Position numbers and translations under genes: made by a program. Shown here one piece after another: positions 11,127-21,760 of a stretch of DNA of 64,000 nt. Location: positions 6,716,495 to 6,780,494 of the forward strand of contig CP053150.1 of the NCBI GenBank assembly GCA_014607495.2, written 5' to 3'. Positions within the stretch are counted from its first letter, which is position 1; every line of letters starts with the position of its first letter. A model generated the notes under the pieces. It did no database searches, had not been told where the DNA came from, and was given only the letters and a program-made list of their open reading frames with translations. This DNA comes from Carposina sasakii. Taxonomy: Eukaryota > Arthropoda > Insecta > Lepidoptera > Carposinidae.

Positions 11127-11749
11127 TGACTGAGCGAGCAGCCTCGCGAGGCAACTGCGCTAGGCAAATCCTCGGTCAGTCAAGACGTGCCTCGCCTGAG
11201 GCAAACGCACGCGCTGCCTCGCCCGATCGTGCCGCGGCCCGAGCCAAACGTTGTCGGTTTTTGACCATGCTCAAAAGCGCCTCAGTAACGCGCCACGCGC
11301 ACTCAAGACGGTTGTGTTTTGCCTCGCTTGTTCGACCATATGAATAAAGAACAGTGTCTCAAGTTAATACAATTATATGACGAATATAGACTATTTTGGG
11401 ACGCGCAATGTCCTGATTATACCAACAGAGGACTAAGAGAAGATGCCTGGAGAAACGTAACAAAAGAAATGAACAGTTGATTAATTAGTATAAAGGTGGT
11501 GGCGATAGCCTTCCCAACGCACGACCTCATGACAATCTTGAGCAGAACTGAATATGCGCTACGCTCACGTGACTTCAGTGCGACTTGTGAGTCACCACTG
11601 AGCGTTCGACTTTGGCTCAGCCTCGCTCTGGCTCAGCGTTGACGCGCGCGGTAGTCTCATGCATTTTAAATATAGACAGAGGCTGCCTCGCGCGGTAAAC
11701 GTTGCGCGGCAAACGCCCGAGGCTGCCTCGCGAGGCTCGCTCAGTCAGT
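11127..11749. mobile_element. GC-rich TIR DNA transposon derivative carrying a MADF fragment (about 620 bp)
   Basis: Terminal inverted repeats ACTGACTGAGCGAGC (left) and GCTCGCTCAGTCAGT (right) are perfect over 15 bp and followed inside by CTCGCGAGGCA on both ends. The GCCTCGC heptamer recurs at least seven times in the subterminal regions. Between them is a short MADF-domain reading frame (11340-11480). MADF/Myb-SANT-like proteins accompany transposases in PIF-Harbinger elements, so that superfamily is the best guess; I see no DDE transposase and no clear 3-bp target duplication. Confidence 0.7.
11340..11480 (+). pseudogene. MADF-domain (Myb/SANT-like) protein fragment, 46 codons
   Basis: ATG at 11340 opens a frame of 46 residues to TGA at 11478. 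It reads MNKEQCLKLIQLYDEYRLFW, then DAQCPDYTNRGLREDAWRNV and TKEMNS. This follows the MADF pattern closely: LI-LY near the start, the FWD/LWD tryptophan, the DY-N-R stretch and the AW tryptophan. MADF domains are helix-turn-helix DNA binders of about 80-90 residues, so only the first half is here. It sits in the middle of a TIR element and its GC and codon use resemble neither the element's GC-rich ends nor the host exons, as expected for the remaining core of an internally deleted transposon. I infer it is not a functional host gene. Confidence 0.65.
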
Positions 11750-13137
11750 ACGCGGCTAATCGTTCGTTATCGTGACAGTATATTTAACGTATATCTATTT
11801 TACCTCTTTGTAGTAGGTATAAGTTCCATGGAAAGTACTCGTAATGTGTGAGAAACGACAGGTTTATCTTATTTTTATCCTTTGAATTCTATATGCCGCA
11901 ACCAAAACAATTTTAATAATAACTCGCACTCACCTTATACTCGTACATGAATCAATAACTTGTTATAAATGTATAACATTTTCTATGATTATCGAAGTTT
12001 AAATTATGGACTGGGCTGTTAATTGTTTTGGTATTCGTTGTTAACTCCGATAGTCTTACGATACCCTATATTTTAATATTATTAAAAGCCAAACTAGACC
12101 TTGACTACCTATTAGTATTATTTTTTGAGGACAAGCGGGAAGTGTTCCAATAACATTGTGTTTTTTCATTTTTATTAATATATTTTTTATTAGCTGATAC
12201 CCGAAACTTCATCTGCGTATCAGTATGTGTGTTCTATTGTGTAAGTTAAGAATATAGCCATGATATTTCATCAAAATCCCTTTGATTTTCATTGCGTGAA
12301 AGAGTGATTTTTGATAAGCAAAAGAATTGTCATCTTCTGTAAAATTATCACTACTTAGGTTAGTTATAATGGGCGTAAAGTTAAGTATTAAGATTGTGCT
12401 AATAACTGCAAAGAAAATCACCTCAATTAGGTACTGATTACTAATGACAATTATCCTCCATACCACAAAGTAATTAAATTCCATAAAGTATACCAAACTG
12501 TAATTGAGCGTGGCAGTGCAGCAGCGAATAGTACCCAAGACAATAGTTTAAATTCCGGTTCCACCGAGACTGATGAGCGCGGAACTAAGTTTCAGACAAC
12601 GGTTTGTGGGTCGTATGCTAGTGGAGCTTATCACAAATGTAGCCGCGAAGTTAGAGACAACTCGCGATAGTGTCACTAGCATTGCACCCAATGCCGGCAA
12701 CAAAGTGTCAACCACTTCAACTTGCTCCGTCTGACTTTGCGGGAGTTAAGTGACACAGAATAACTTTGCAAGTGATAGAAGTTTAGTTGTGACTATGGAT
12801 GAGATAATGAGGAGCGGCCCTAAAACGCTTGAACCTCATTCACCAGTGGAGGGGCAGTATTGCCATTTTTATCTGAGAAATAGTAAAATAGGCATCCAGA
12901 CTTAAAAATAAACTAAAAAAGCTACTTTGTTGCGAAAGGAATTTTTAAAGTTATTTTTACTATAGAAATTTTTTCAGCAGCCACTTAATACAATAACATG
13001 ATATAGGTGGCTTCTGGGTACACACTAAGTACCTATCGATTGGCATTAAAAAAGTGATAACCCGAAATAAACCGTTGTCAATCCTTTGTTGGAAAATTGA
13101 ACTTTCGAATAGTAATACCCGACCCAATTCAATATCA
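11750..13137. other. Intron 1 stretch without recognisable features
   Basis: AT-rich, many stops in all frames. A moderately GC-rich patch at 12560-12780 has no reading frame or repeat partner that I could see. Confidence 0.4.
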
Positions 13138-13262
13138 TCATCATCATCAGCCTATTGCAGTCCACTGTTAGACGTAGGCCTCCCCCAGGGCACGCCACAA
13201 GACTGCCATGAGGGGTATTTGCCCATAGTCACCACGCTGGGCAGACGGGTTGGTGATCGACC
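13138..13262 (+). repeat. Retroposon fragment, AGCCTATTGCAGTCCACTG type
   Basis: Blocks ATCATCATCAGCCTATTGCA, GACGTAGGCCTCCCCCAGGG, CACGCCACAAG and TTGCCCATAGTCACCACGC recur at 14600-14745, 18065-18180, 18575-18718 and 21703-21760; a worn copy is at 13655-13748. GTAGGCCTCCCCCA is the reverse complement of the RTE tail's GGGGGAGGCCTATGTCC, so these fragments derive from RTE-like 3' ends in the other orientation or from a relative. Confidence 0.75.
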
Positions 13263-13654
13263 AATTCAATATACTTACTATAAATCGAGTTAAATATGAT
13301 TTTTCTATTTTAGTATGTACCTCTAATATATAATGTATTTCAAGAACTGCAAACAGTAATTTGATATTTAAAGATTGTTTAATTATATTTTCTGTGTCGT
13401 GTTGAAAGTTTTACATGTAAGCGTATTTCATATTAGAGTAAAATGTAATTTTCCCTTTGAATGAATTTGGTAATTGGAAATACATAATTTGCCTCGATTT
13501 ACACAAGTTTAAATAATGTAAGGATCGTAATTCAGGCCTCAATTATTCAACAGTTATAATGGCTTGAATGTATGTTTAGCCGAGCATTATCCTGCTTTTA
13601 AATATATTAGCCACACTTAAATTTATTAATATAGACAATTTTAAATCCACACAC

Positions 13655-13748
13655 ACACATCAGTCTATTCCATTCCACTGCTCAATATAGACTTCCCCCA
13701 GGTTTTTGGTGATAGACACCACATTGGGCAGGCGGGTTGGTGACCGCA
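13655..13748 (+). repeat. Worn copy of the AGCCTATTGCAGTCCACTG retroposon
   Basis: CAGTCTATTCCATTCCACTG, ATAGACTTCCCCCAGG and GGGCAGGCGGGTTGGTGACC align with 13138-13262 with many substitutions. Confidence 0.6.
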
Positions 13749-13805
13749 GTGTGATTTTCGGATATATACTTGATGAATGAATAATTAAGTCCTTAAAGAC
13801 GAAGG

Positions 13806-14262
13806 TATTCAACCAGTGCGTGCTGCCGGTGATGACCTACGGTTCCGAGACGTGGTCTCTAACTATGTGCCTCATAAAAAAGCTCAGGATCACACAGCGA
13901 GCGATGGAGAGAGCTATGCTTGGGATCTCTCTGCGTGATCGAATCAGAAATGAGGAGCTCCGCAGACGTACAAAGATCACCGACATAGCTCAACGGTCCA
14001 GCAAGCTGAAGTGGCAATGGGCAGGGCACATAGCTCGAAGAACTGATGGCCGATGGAGTCGGAAAGTTCTAGAGTGGATACCACGTATCGGCAAGCGCAG
14101 CGTGGGAAGGCCACCGGCGAGGTGGACGGATGACCTGGCCAAGGTTGCGGGCGTCGGTTGGATGCAGGCTGCTTCCGACCGGTCGGAGAGGATGTTGTTG
14201 GGGGAGGCCTATGTCCAACAGAGGACTTCTCAGGGCTGTAAATGAGGATGATGAATGAATAA
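13806..14262 (+). pseudogene. 3' end of an RTE-type LINE: C-terminus of the ORF2 reverse transcriptase
   Basis: The frame from about 13811 to the TAA at 14243 encodes the C-terminal region that follows the RT palm in RTE-clade non-LTR retrotransposons: QCVLPVMTYGSETWSLT, AMERAMLGISLRDRIRNEEL, WQWAGHIARRTDGRW, KRSVGRPPARWTDDLAKVAG and the GEAYVQQRTSQGCK end. A GATGATGAAT tail follows. The endonuclease and RT palm are missing, so this is a 5'-truncated, dead copy. The intact protein copies the element's RNA into DNA at a nicked target. Shorter copies of the same 3' end are at 31830-31942 and 55497-55622. Confidence 0.85.
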
Positions 14263-14336
14263 TATACTTTTTGAATGATCTGATAAAATATAAATAAAAA
14301 GAAATATTCGTACAATTTTATTTTAAATTGCAGTAA

Positions 14337-14433
14337 AAACTTTTACATCTCAACTATACCCTCAAAATTGGTCAGAAGCCTACCCCGTAAGGGATACTCG
14401 TAAAGGCGTGATTATATATATGTATGTATGTAA
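14337..14433 (+). repeat. Retroposon 3' end with GTATGTATG tail, partial
   Basis: TTTACATCTCAACTATACCC, CTCAAAATTGGTCAGAAG, GCCTACCCCGTAAGGGATA and GCGTGATTATATATATGTAT match 2921-3048, with an internal deletion. Confidence 0.8.
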
Positions 14434-14599
14434 AAAAATTGTTTTAATAATACAACAATAAAGGCATAAAATATTTACATCGTACCATGAATTTCTGCTT
14501 AATGAATTTTTAATTGACTTGCTCTACAAAGTTTTAAAACCTAATTCAATGTAAAGATAATCGCTTCACTTGGCATATACTTATGTGTACATACCTACA

Positions 14600-14745
14600 T
14601 CAGCCTATTGCAGTCTACTGCTGGATGTAGGCCTCCCCCGGGCACGCTGCAGGACTACTGCGATAGGGAGTTTTTGCCCATAGTTACTCACCACTCTGAG
14701 CAAGCTGGTTGGGGACCGCAGTGAGATTTTCGGACTATAATGGTC
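14600..14745 (+). repeat. Retroposon fragment, AGCCTATTGCAGTCTACTG type
   Basis: CAGCCTATTGCAGTCTACTG, GATGTAGGCCTCCCCCGGG and GGTTGGGGACCGCAGTGAG align with 13138-13262 and extend about 20 bp further. Confidence 0.75.
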
Positions 14746-15333
14746 GACATTTGTATATCTCTCTCCTTATCTCTCTCCGGACCTGTCGGCTTTCTGTCCC
14801 ATCGGATTCTGAGAGGGATGGAATAGAGAGTGCACCTATATAGGTAGGTAATATCTCCTGCGCAGTTGGCTAATCTCCGTTGAGATTGGCCGCCATGACC
14901 GAAATACGGTCGGAGGTAATATAATTATTATATTTATATCATTACCAAAAACGTTAAGGGTAAAAACCAAAGCCATTAGACAGAGAATAGAAATGGATTC
15001 ATGTCCAATATATTTTTAATTCAGCAATCACTTACGTTCAGGTACTTTAAAAGGCTTTCTGTAAAGATTACCCTTTTAACGAGTTTCCAATAAATAACGT
15101 AGCTGAATCCGAGCTTTTATCACTACTGCACGTCAGCGACTTTGCTCATAAATTTTGGTTCACGTTTGATAGTCGGTTCTTACTTGTTAGTACCTATGTA
15201 TACCGATTCCCGTAGTGCTTAAATACACTCAAAAATACGAGTATATTAAAACTAACTTTAAGTTTTTAGCCAATTTATCATACAGACAGAAGGAGTGTTA
15301 AATTATTTAGATTAATAGCTACCACCCCTATAC

Positions 15334-15497
15334 AGGGTGTAGTAAAAGGGGTATTTTAAGCGAAAAGATATGAAAAAAGCTTAATATTGGACCTAACACC
15401 TAAAATTGTCATTATTCCTTAGTTGAGGTTTACCTTTAAATTTGTGATACCTAATATCATAGCAAAAAAATCGCTTAAAATACTCTTTTGAGTACAG
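15334..15497. mobile_element. Short TIR element with ACAGGGTGT tip (about 165 bp)
   Basis: ACAGGGTGTAGTAAAAGGGG and GTATTTTAAGCG near the left end are matched by CGCTTAAAATACTC near 15472-15486 in inverted orientation. The right tip is eroded. Confidence 0.45.
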
Positions 15498-16469
15498 TCA
15501 TACTATTTTTCATTTAAATGACTGTCAGTATTTACTAGAATCAGAAAGGCCGATTATTATTATTTTAAAATTTACACCGAAATCAACCCTCAACTTGTGT
15601 TATCGTAATAAAAAGATGCCTATTTAGCGAACAAAGTTTGAGATGATAAGTACAGATCGGTATCATTGCTGGCGTACTTCGTTATCTAAATGGAATGCTT
15701 ATTTATTTACGAAGTATCATTTCCTGTTTATTTTATTATTTATCTAACTAATTATATAAGGGATGAATCTCGGATAATTTTATTCAAACATTGAAATTTT
15801 GTAAACCTAAATTAAACCTACAAGGGTGCGTGGTGAATATCATGAAAGAAGATCATGCGAATGATGTAAGTATATCAGGACCATAGCAAATGCAGATCCG
15901 ATATCTCTGAGAGAAGAGAAATTATAATATATACCTAGTTATGTAAGAAATTTTGCAAAGATTTTGTTTGCATAAAAACTCGTCGATTTGGGTATTACAA
16001 TTGGCTATTATTAATAAAAAGCGCCGCAATTCTAATTTTCACAATGTAGGTAAAGAATCCTTCTTTATGAGTTTATCAATATTTCATACAAGCACCACCG
16101 GGCTTAAATTCAGCACCTCTGTAATCTCTACATAAAATAGTTTAACAATAGGTAAAACTAAACACCAACATCTACACCTCTCAGTTACCAACGTAAAAAA
16201 AGTCGTAGGTTATAAAATCACGTTTTGCAAACCGCAACCCACAATGCCGACAGTCTATGCCGCAGTAAAATGTATACAAAATGCGACGCTCCTGGATATT
16301 TCTTTGGTATCACCGACTTAGAAGGACGCTATTTTAGATTGCACCTTTTCTATTTAAAGGTAGGTACGACATTATTTGCATTAAGTAAAAGGTTCTTTAC
16401 AACTACCTACCATAACGTAGTAAGTTTTAGCTTTAGGTACCGTTTATACTAGCTTTGAATTTATGGATT
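15498..16469. other. Intron 1 stretch without recognisable features
   Basis: AT-rich; no repeat partner or coding signal noticed. Confidence 0.4.
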
Positions 16470-16520
16470 AACTTCATACATACATATAATCACGCCTTTA
16501 TCCCTTACGGGGTATTGATT
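16470..16520 (-). repeat. Tip of the GTATGTATG-tailed retroposon (minus strand)
   Basis: ATACATACATATAATCACGC followed by CTTTATCCCTTACGGGGTA is the reverse complement of the tail at 3003-3048. Confidence 0.75.
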
Positions 16521-16784
16521 TCATATCAAGACTAATTAGCCTTGAAACTTAGTTATCTACTTAAATAACTATGTAATTAAACTCATAAAGGGTTAGGTAC
16601 TTTAGTTAAATAAATGCATGAAACTTAAGCACAAAATGTTATTTTATCGCGCCAAAACGGATCTGAATTGATACTCTGATATACTTTATATCCAGAGAAA
16701 CATTTTAATCTTATCTATCGCAAACGAAATCGCAGTATTATTTAAATAAAACAAGATCAAATACCCAAAGTACACACAGCTTAA

Positions 16785-16945
16785 AGGCTCGAACACACCG
16801 GATGCGTAACGTAACCACGTCATAGTCACGCGCGTGTTACGGCGTACCTCGATGTCACACTGGGTAACGCATACGTCTACGCACACGCTCACGCATACGC
16901 AGTTAGCTGGGTACGCAACGCAGGCTCTGCGTGCCCGGTTGCGGC
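16785..16945. repeat. GC-rich repeat-like patch with ACGCATACG motifs
   Basis: CTCGAACACACCGGATGCGT opens a patch with repeated ACGCATACG/CTACGCACACG. Similar motifs (TACGTCTACGCATACGCATT) occur at 26568-26590. It looks like the end of a DNA transposon, but I cannot set both ends. Confidence 0.35.
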
Positions 16946-16999
16946 AGCCATTATTTTTCGTTGAGTTTTGCACGATATCTCCAAACAGCCCTTAACTAC

Positions 17000-17443
17000 A
17001 TTATACTTACATACATACTATATAAAAATCACGCCTCGTTACAGGAGGGGTAGGCAGAGAACACAGATCTCCATTTGCTACGATCCTGACACACCTCTTT
17101 CGCTTCATCTACTTTCATGATATTCTTCATGCACGTTCGTCAGTTTAGGGTACTCTTGATCTGACCATTCTCTAGAATTTCACCAATTTGATCGGTGAAA
17201 GTCCGGTGAGGTCTTCCCCTTCTAACCCTTCCATCCACTCTTCCGTTGTACACTTTCTTTGTCAATCTACTTTCTTCCATCCTCTCCACATGCCCAAACC
17301 ACCTCAACATACCTTTCTCAATCTTCGTCATAACGTCCTCATTAATACCACTCTTCTTTCTGATCACTTCATTTCTTATTCTATCTTGCAAAGTGACTCT
17401 ACACATACTTCTCAATGCTCTTATTTCCACTGCATTCACTTAG
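17000..17443 (-). pseudogene. 3' end of a non-LTR retrotransposon (RT C-terminal region) with its tail
   Basis: On the minus strand the frame from 17439 to 17140 encodes a C-terminal RT-associated region: VEIRALRSMCRVTLQDRIRN, IEKGMLRWFGHVERMEESRL and GRRGRPHRTFTDQIGEIL-like text (RGRPHRTFTDQIGEIL). GHVERM and RRGRP blocks are common to several LINE clades. The 3' UTR follows to 17000 and ends CTGCCTACCCCTCC, GCGTGATTTTTATATAGTAT and GTATGTAAG, which is the same tail found on the short repeats at 2745-3048. No RT core is present, so it is a 5'-truncated dead copy; the exact clade is unclear. Confidence 0.75.
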
Positions 17444-17875
17444 ATAGGGGAATCACTTACTTAGATAGGCGACACGTAAATATCCATCTACTGAGAAAGA
17501 ATAAGGTAAAAACCCCACTGCTTAAAAAGAAACAAATAATGTTCCTACATAATAAAAAAAACTGAAAAGAAAAAAAAAACAAGCACATAGATGTCCGGTG
17601 GTCTAGAATTCTATAATATTATTATAGAATGAATGCTATGGAAGAAAATAAAATATTTTCTAATGATCGTAACATAACAACTGAACAGCCAGGATCCATT
17701 GAAATATTAGCTTGGCTGTCGGATAATGGATCCCAATAATTAAATAAATAAAATAAATAAATCACCTAAAATAATATCCAAGGGTACATACGAATGGTAA
17801 TATATAATCTTGGTATATGATCCAGTATACTTGAGATACCTTTACACAATTACTTATGTAGGAAGTGATGTGTGA

Positions 17876-18052
17876 AGGCCTATTCCACTTTAATCCACTG
17901 GACTAAACCATCTAATCCATAAATTCCACTTTGAAGTCCACTCTGATCCACTGCTATAAAACACACTAGGGACTGGATTAGAGTACATCACTTTTCCACT
18001 ATATGGAATGGATCCATTGGTCGAATCCATTTATGTAGATTCCACTCCCATA
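17876..18052 (+). repeat. GGCCTATTCCACT repeat, solo copy
   Basis: GGCCTATTCCACTTTAATCC at the left, then repeated TCCACT/AATCCACTG units and GGGACTGGATTAGAGT. The same roughly 170-bp unit forms the two inverted arms of the foldback element at 27324-28453, so this may be one surviving arm. Confidence 0.7.
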
Positions 18053-18064
18053 CATACATTCATC

Positions 18065-18180
18065 GTCATCGTCAGCCTATTGCAGTCCACTGCTGGACGT
18101 AGGCCTCCCCCAGTGTACGCCACATGGCTCGATATCCCGTTTTTGCCATCCAGACACTACCAGCCGTCCTAAGATGATGA
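18065..18180 (+). repeat. Retroposon fragment, AGCCTATTGCAGTCCACTG type
   Basis: GTCAGCCTATTGCAGTCCAC and GACGTAGGCCTCCCCCAGTG match 13138-13262. Confidence 0.75.
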
Positions 18181-18484
18181 GGTATTTTATAATACATTTA
18201 ATTTTCTAGTAGTAGGTATGGAGACATAATCGCGTTTACGTTTCTTAGGTTACTGTAAATTTTATAATCACACCTCAACTTAAACTGACATATCACTAGA
18301 ATCATGGTTTCTGTAAATACTTTTAATTGTTTAGCTGCATCGGTATTTTCCAAACAGGATAAAATATACAAGATGCTGAGTTTTTTTTAGAAAAGCGTCT
18401 CGACAAGGGATATTGCTTTCGAGCCGCGCAGACTTGCAGATCGTAGTTTTAGATTGCGGTAAATACGCTCTTTAATACCTCCTC

Positions 18485-18560
18485 CAATGTCTTCTAGTTG
18501 GTTGTGTGTAGAGCTATAGCTCTGTAGCTATAGCTACACACAACCAACTAGAAGACATTG
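18485..18560. repeat. Near-perfect 76-bp hairpin
   Basis: CAATGTCTTCTAGTTGGTTG at the left is exactly inverted at the right (CAACCAACTAGAAGACATTG); with GTGTGTAG added the arms are about 27 bp. The centre contains two copies of the self-complementary AGCTATAGCT. Confidence 0.85.
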
Positions 18561-18574
18561 TGTGACACTTGTGT

Positions 18575-18718
18575 GTCTTCAGCCTATTGCAGTCCCACTG
18601 CTGGACGTAGGCCTCTCCCAGGGCACGCCACAAGGCTACTGCCATATGGGGTTTTTGCCCATAGTCACTACGCTGAGCAGGAGGGTTGGTGACCGCAATG
18701 TGATTTTTGGACTATGTT
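18575..18718 (+). repeat. Retroposon fragment, AGCCTATTGCAGTCCCACTG type
   Basis: TTCAGCCTATTGCAGTCCC, GACGTAGGCCTCTCCCAGGG, CACGCCACAAGGCTACTGCC and GGTTGGTGACCGCAATGTGA align with 14600-14745. Confidence 0.75.
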
Positions 18719-18964
18719 GTCAGCACAGGAGGCGCTGATGCCCACCTTCCGGAAACCCTTAATCGCTTGATACGATACTCGCGGGCATGCATGGGGTGGT
18801 ACAAACTCTACTCGTATGCTACACATGTGCTAATATGGTATTGGTAGGCTCCAAACGTAACGAAAACGTATACGTTTACAGTGCGCAGCAATGCTCTATT
18901 GCAGTAAATTTTGTAGATGGTCGCGTCGTTGTTTCAAATATCAAAATAAGGGAGTATAGTTCGA

Positions 18965-19405
18965 ATACCCAAAATAGATTTATAAAATTATTAATAAAGA
19001 AAATGGAAAAAATTCTTCACCCGAGTGGGAATCGAACCCACGACCACTGCATTCCGTGCCAGCCGCTCTTACCACTGAGCTACCGGGTCAATTACTCGGA
19101 TGAAGAATTTTACAATCTCTTTTCTAAATTACACATTGGCAACGTTATTTTTCATCCCGATAGCTATACACTAGCCAAATCTCGGCAAACAAAGCTGAAT
19201 CCCTCAGCACAATATTTAAAGATTAAACGATCAACCATATCCTAACGGATTATATTAATGGAGAAGTGATTTTATAAATTTATCTTATTCAAGATATTAT
19301 ATATTATAAAATTATTAATAAAGAAAATGGAAAAAATTCTTCACCCGAGTGGGAATCTAACCCACGATTACTGCATTCCGTGCCAGCTCTAACCACTGAG
19401 CTTAG
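18965..19405 (-). repeat. Dimer of a tRNA-like repeat unit (two heads 312 bp apart)
   Basis: On the minus strand a tRNA-like head (19401-19340, worn) is followed by an AT tail and a roughly 170-bp spacer, then a second, better head (19089-19018: GACCCGGTAGCTCAGTGGTA, B-box GGTTCGATTCCCAC, CGGGTGAAGAA) and another tail (TTTTTTCCATTTTC, TTATTAATAATTTTATAA). The same dimer in the other orientation lies at 60967-61430. Confidence 0.8.
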
Positions 19406-19599
19406 ATTTAAAAAACCAAACCCGATTGATCTTAGTCGTCTAGATTGTTAGTCTTAAAATAGGATGGAAAGAGATTCTAAAAGGTTCAGTAGATAACTCA
19501 AACATTAATTTGATACCAGATGCTTTAAGATAGTAAAGACGCATAGGTACATAATATCTCTACTATGTACCTATACGCATAGGTACATAGTAGGGACGT

Positions 19600-20825
19600 T
19601 TGCCTCATCGGGCCATGGTGGGAGCATCTTATACCAAAAACTAGCTTAAAATTGGGAAAATTGGGGAAGGTTTTATTATCATAAAACCTAGGTCTTTATA
19701 GTAGGCTTTCCTATATGTACCTACTACGAGTATATTTGTCAATTCCTGTATTGATGATACTTCTTTAATGTGATTGTATTCCTTTATATCTTGTTGCTTT
19801 AATATCGGAACAATGTAATAATAAGGTTGTGTTCCTCATTTGGCGAAAACAGCTTTTTAGAAATTTTCCTTGATTTTTCCAAATCTTGTAATAAAAGATC
19901 AAAGGGAATGTACGAGTACGAACTCGAGTGAGTTTACATTATTGTTCACTCGTACGAAGGTTAGACATTAGCTGAAATCTTGCGTTTTTTTGTGTTAGGT
20001 TTGAAGTTGAAATGTGGAAAAAAAAGAAACCTCATGTGTAAGAATTAACTAATATAATATCCTCCATTTTCAAATATCAGAACTTAATGATAGCGACACT
20101 TACATTTAAGTTTACTTAAATTCACATGATAGTGTTACAACACAATAAGTGATATTTATAGCTACCTATCTATTTAAATAAAACTTTGAAACTCGAACGA
20201 GGAAAATGTGAAAGCGGATCCTTAAACTTTTAGATACAATTATGAGTTTAAAGCAAAATTAAACTATGCTTAATTATATAGAATTTAATGTAAAATTAAA
20301 CTTCACGCCTCAATTTTGAGGTTTAACTTATGTTTCAGTTTTGCTACTATGGAATAAATGGTATTAACTCATCCCATTATCCAAATCACTTCACCATTCT
20401 TAAATAATATGACAGTAAATTTATTAGGCTATAGGTAAATGTGACCACAGTAATCCACACGAGTTAGGTAGGTTGGGACTTGAGATCTTTTGAATGAATA
20501 GCGACACTTCATAAATCCCAGTTTCGTTTCCACAAAAAAAATTGTAAAGCCAGGCGTAATGCATGGACTTTGAGGAAAACAATGCATCTTTAAGCACATT
20601 TATATCTATAAGCCAGAACTGCAGGACCATGAGGATATCCCACAGACACGTTTAGAATAGCGGAGACATATGTAAGTGATCAGTGATTAGGCTAGCTTCT
20701 CGCCTGAGAGAATGCCCGAGTTCCTTAGTCCACTCTTAAAACATACAAGGAAAGAGATGCCGCTGGTGTGTTACTTATATCGAGTGACCGAATATAGGAC
20801 GCTGTGGTGGTTTATACCTTAATAT
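19600..20825. other. Intron 1 stretch without recognisable features
   Basis: A short palindromic run of AGGTACATAGTAG/CTACTATGTACCT occurs at 19545-19590. The rest is AT-rich with no repeat or coding call. Confidence 0.4.
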
Positions 20826-21702
20826 ACAGGGTGTTAGTGACAGCCAAGCAAATACCGAAATGCTAAACAATTTTCATTATATTGAGACATGAGACAATGT
20901 TTTTACTTGCAGAAAATGCATAATTTGATTGTCCACAATGTTTTTCGCGACATTTGTTTCGGGCGATGCTGTGACTCGCTAAATAGGTTTATTGGTTATT
21001 GTATGATAGATTGCTGTTTTGCTGTTTTATGGATCACTTGTGTGACTCTACATTAGGATTGATAAGTAATTTGAGCGTCCCTTTTTTTGAAAACCATGTA
21101 ATTATTGTTTAAAAATATAGTTTTTAAGTCACTATATAAAGCCTAAATAAAATTAACTACAACTTTGATGATAAAAAAATAAAAAAAAAGTTGTAGAGTT
21201 TTCCTGTATAAATTCAGAACTTTGCTTCAGAACCTACAAAAGCTCACTCAATCCACTAACACTAAGAAATTAATCTATATACACACACTAAAGTCTAACG
21301 ATGTGCCTAAAACCTGTTTCGATATTATCGAGCGAGCGAACTATCTACTTAGTTTTAACTCATAATGCCCCATAGTTTTTTGGTATCATACTCGTAATAT
21401 TTAAATCAGTGTACATATAACATTTTACAACTTATTTATTTTTTATTAAGTCATTTATTTCATGTAATTGTTCAACATATATATGAATAGTGGTTTCTTG
21501 AACTATATAGTTTCATAATCTATGCAGTAGTAGCATTAGCACAATAAATGACGATAACGGTGTACGGAAAAACTTGCATAAAGTTTATGAGACACTGTAC
21601 TTTATTCTTTGTAAAATATGTATTAATGATAAATAAATAATAAAAAAACCATGGTCTGAAGTCAGCATATTAATATTTGCTTGGCTGTCACTTATAATTG
21701 TA
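20826..21702. mobile_element. TIR element, ACAGGGTGT / GTGACAGCCAAGCAAATA family, about 870 bp
   Basis: The left end ACAGGGTGTTAGTGACAGCC and the inverted right end TATTTGCTTGGCTGTCACTTA define it. Internal blocks (TTCGGGCGATGCTGTGACTC, TTATGGATCACTTGTGTGAC) match the reverse complement of 52800-52900 and also 53705-53880. It has no transposase frame. The right tip is eroded where it meets a retroposon fragment at 21703. Confidence 0.75.
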
Positions 21703-21760
21703 TGCTGGACGTAGGCCTCCCCCAGGGCACGCCACAAGGCTACTGCCAAGGGGGGTTTAT
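21703..21760 (+). repeat. Short retroposon fragment (GGACGTAGGCCTCCCCCAGG)
   Basis: TGCTGGACGTAGGCCTCCCC and CACGCCACAAGGCTACTGCC match 18590-18645. Confidence 0.75.

Noticed and set aside
11051..11347. A 98-residue plus-strand protein
   Set aside because: It starts in exon 2 antisense and runs through the GC-rich subterminal part of the TIR element; Arg/Ala-rich with no domain.
12209..12538. A 109-residue minus-strand membrane-like protein
   Set aside because: Hydrophobic text from AT-rich sequence; no family resemblance, no splice context.
13977..14315. A 112-residue minus-strand protein
   Set aside because: Antisense of the RTE ORF2 C-terminus.
17188..17565. A 125-residue plus-strand protein
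   Set aside because: Shadow of the minus-strand LINE C-terminus (GHVERM, RRGRP).
18787..19245. A 152-residue plus-strand protein
   Set aside because: It runs through a tRNA-like head and its spacer, whose other copies have stops in this frame.
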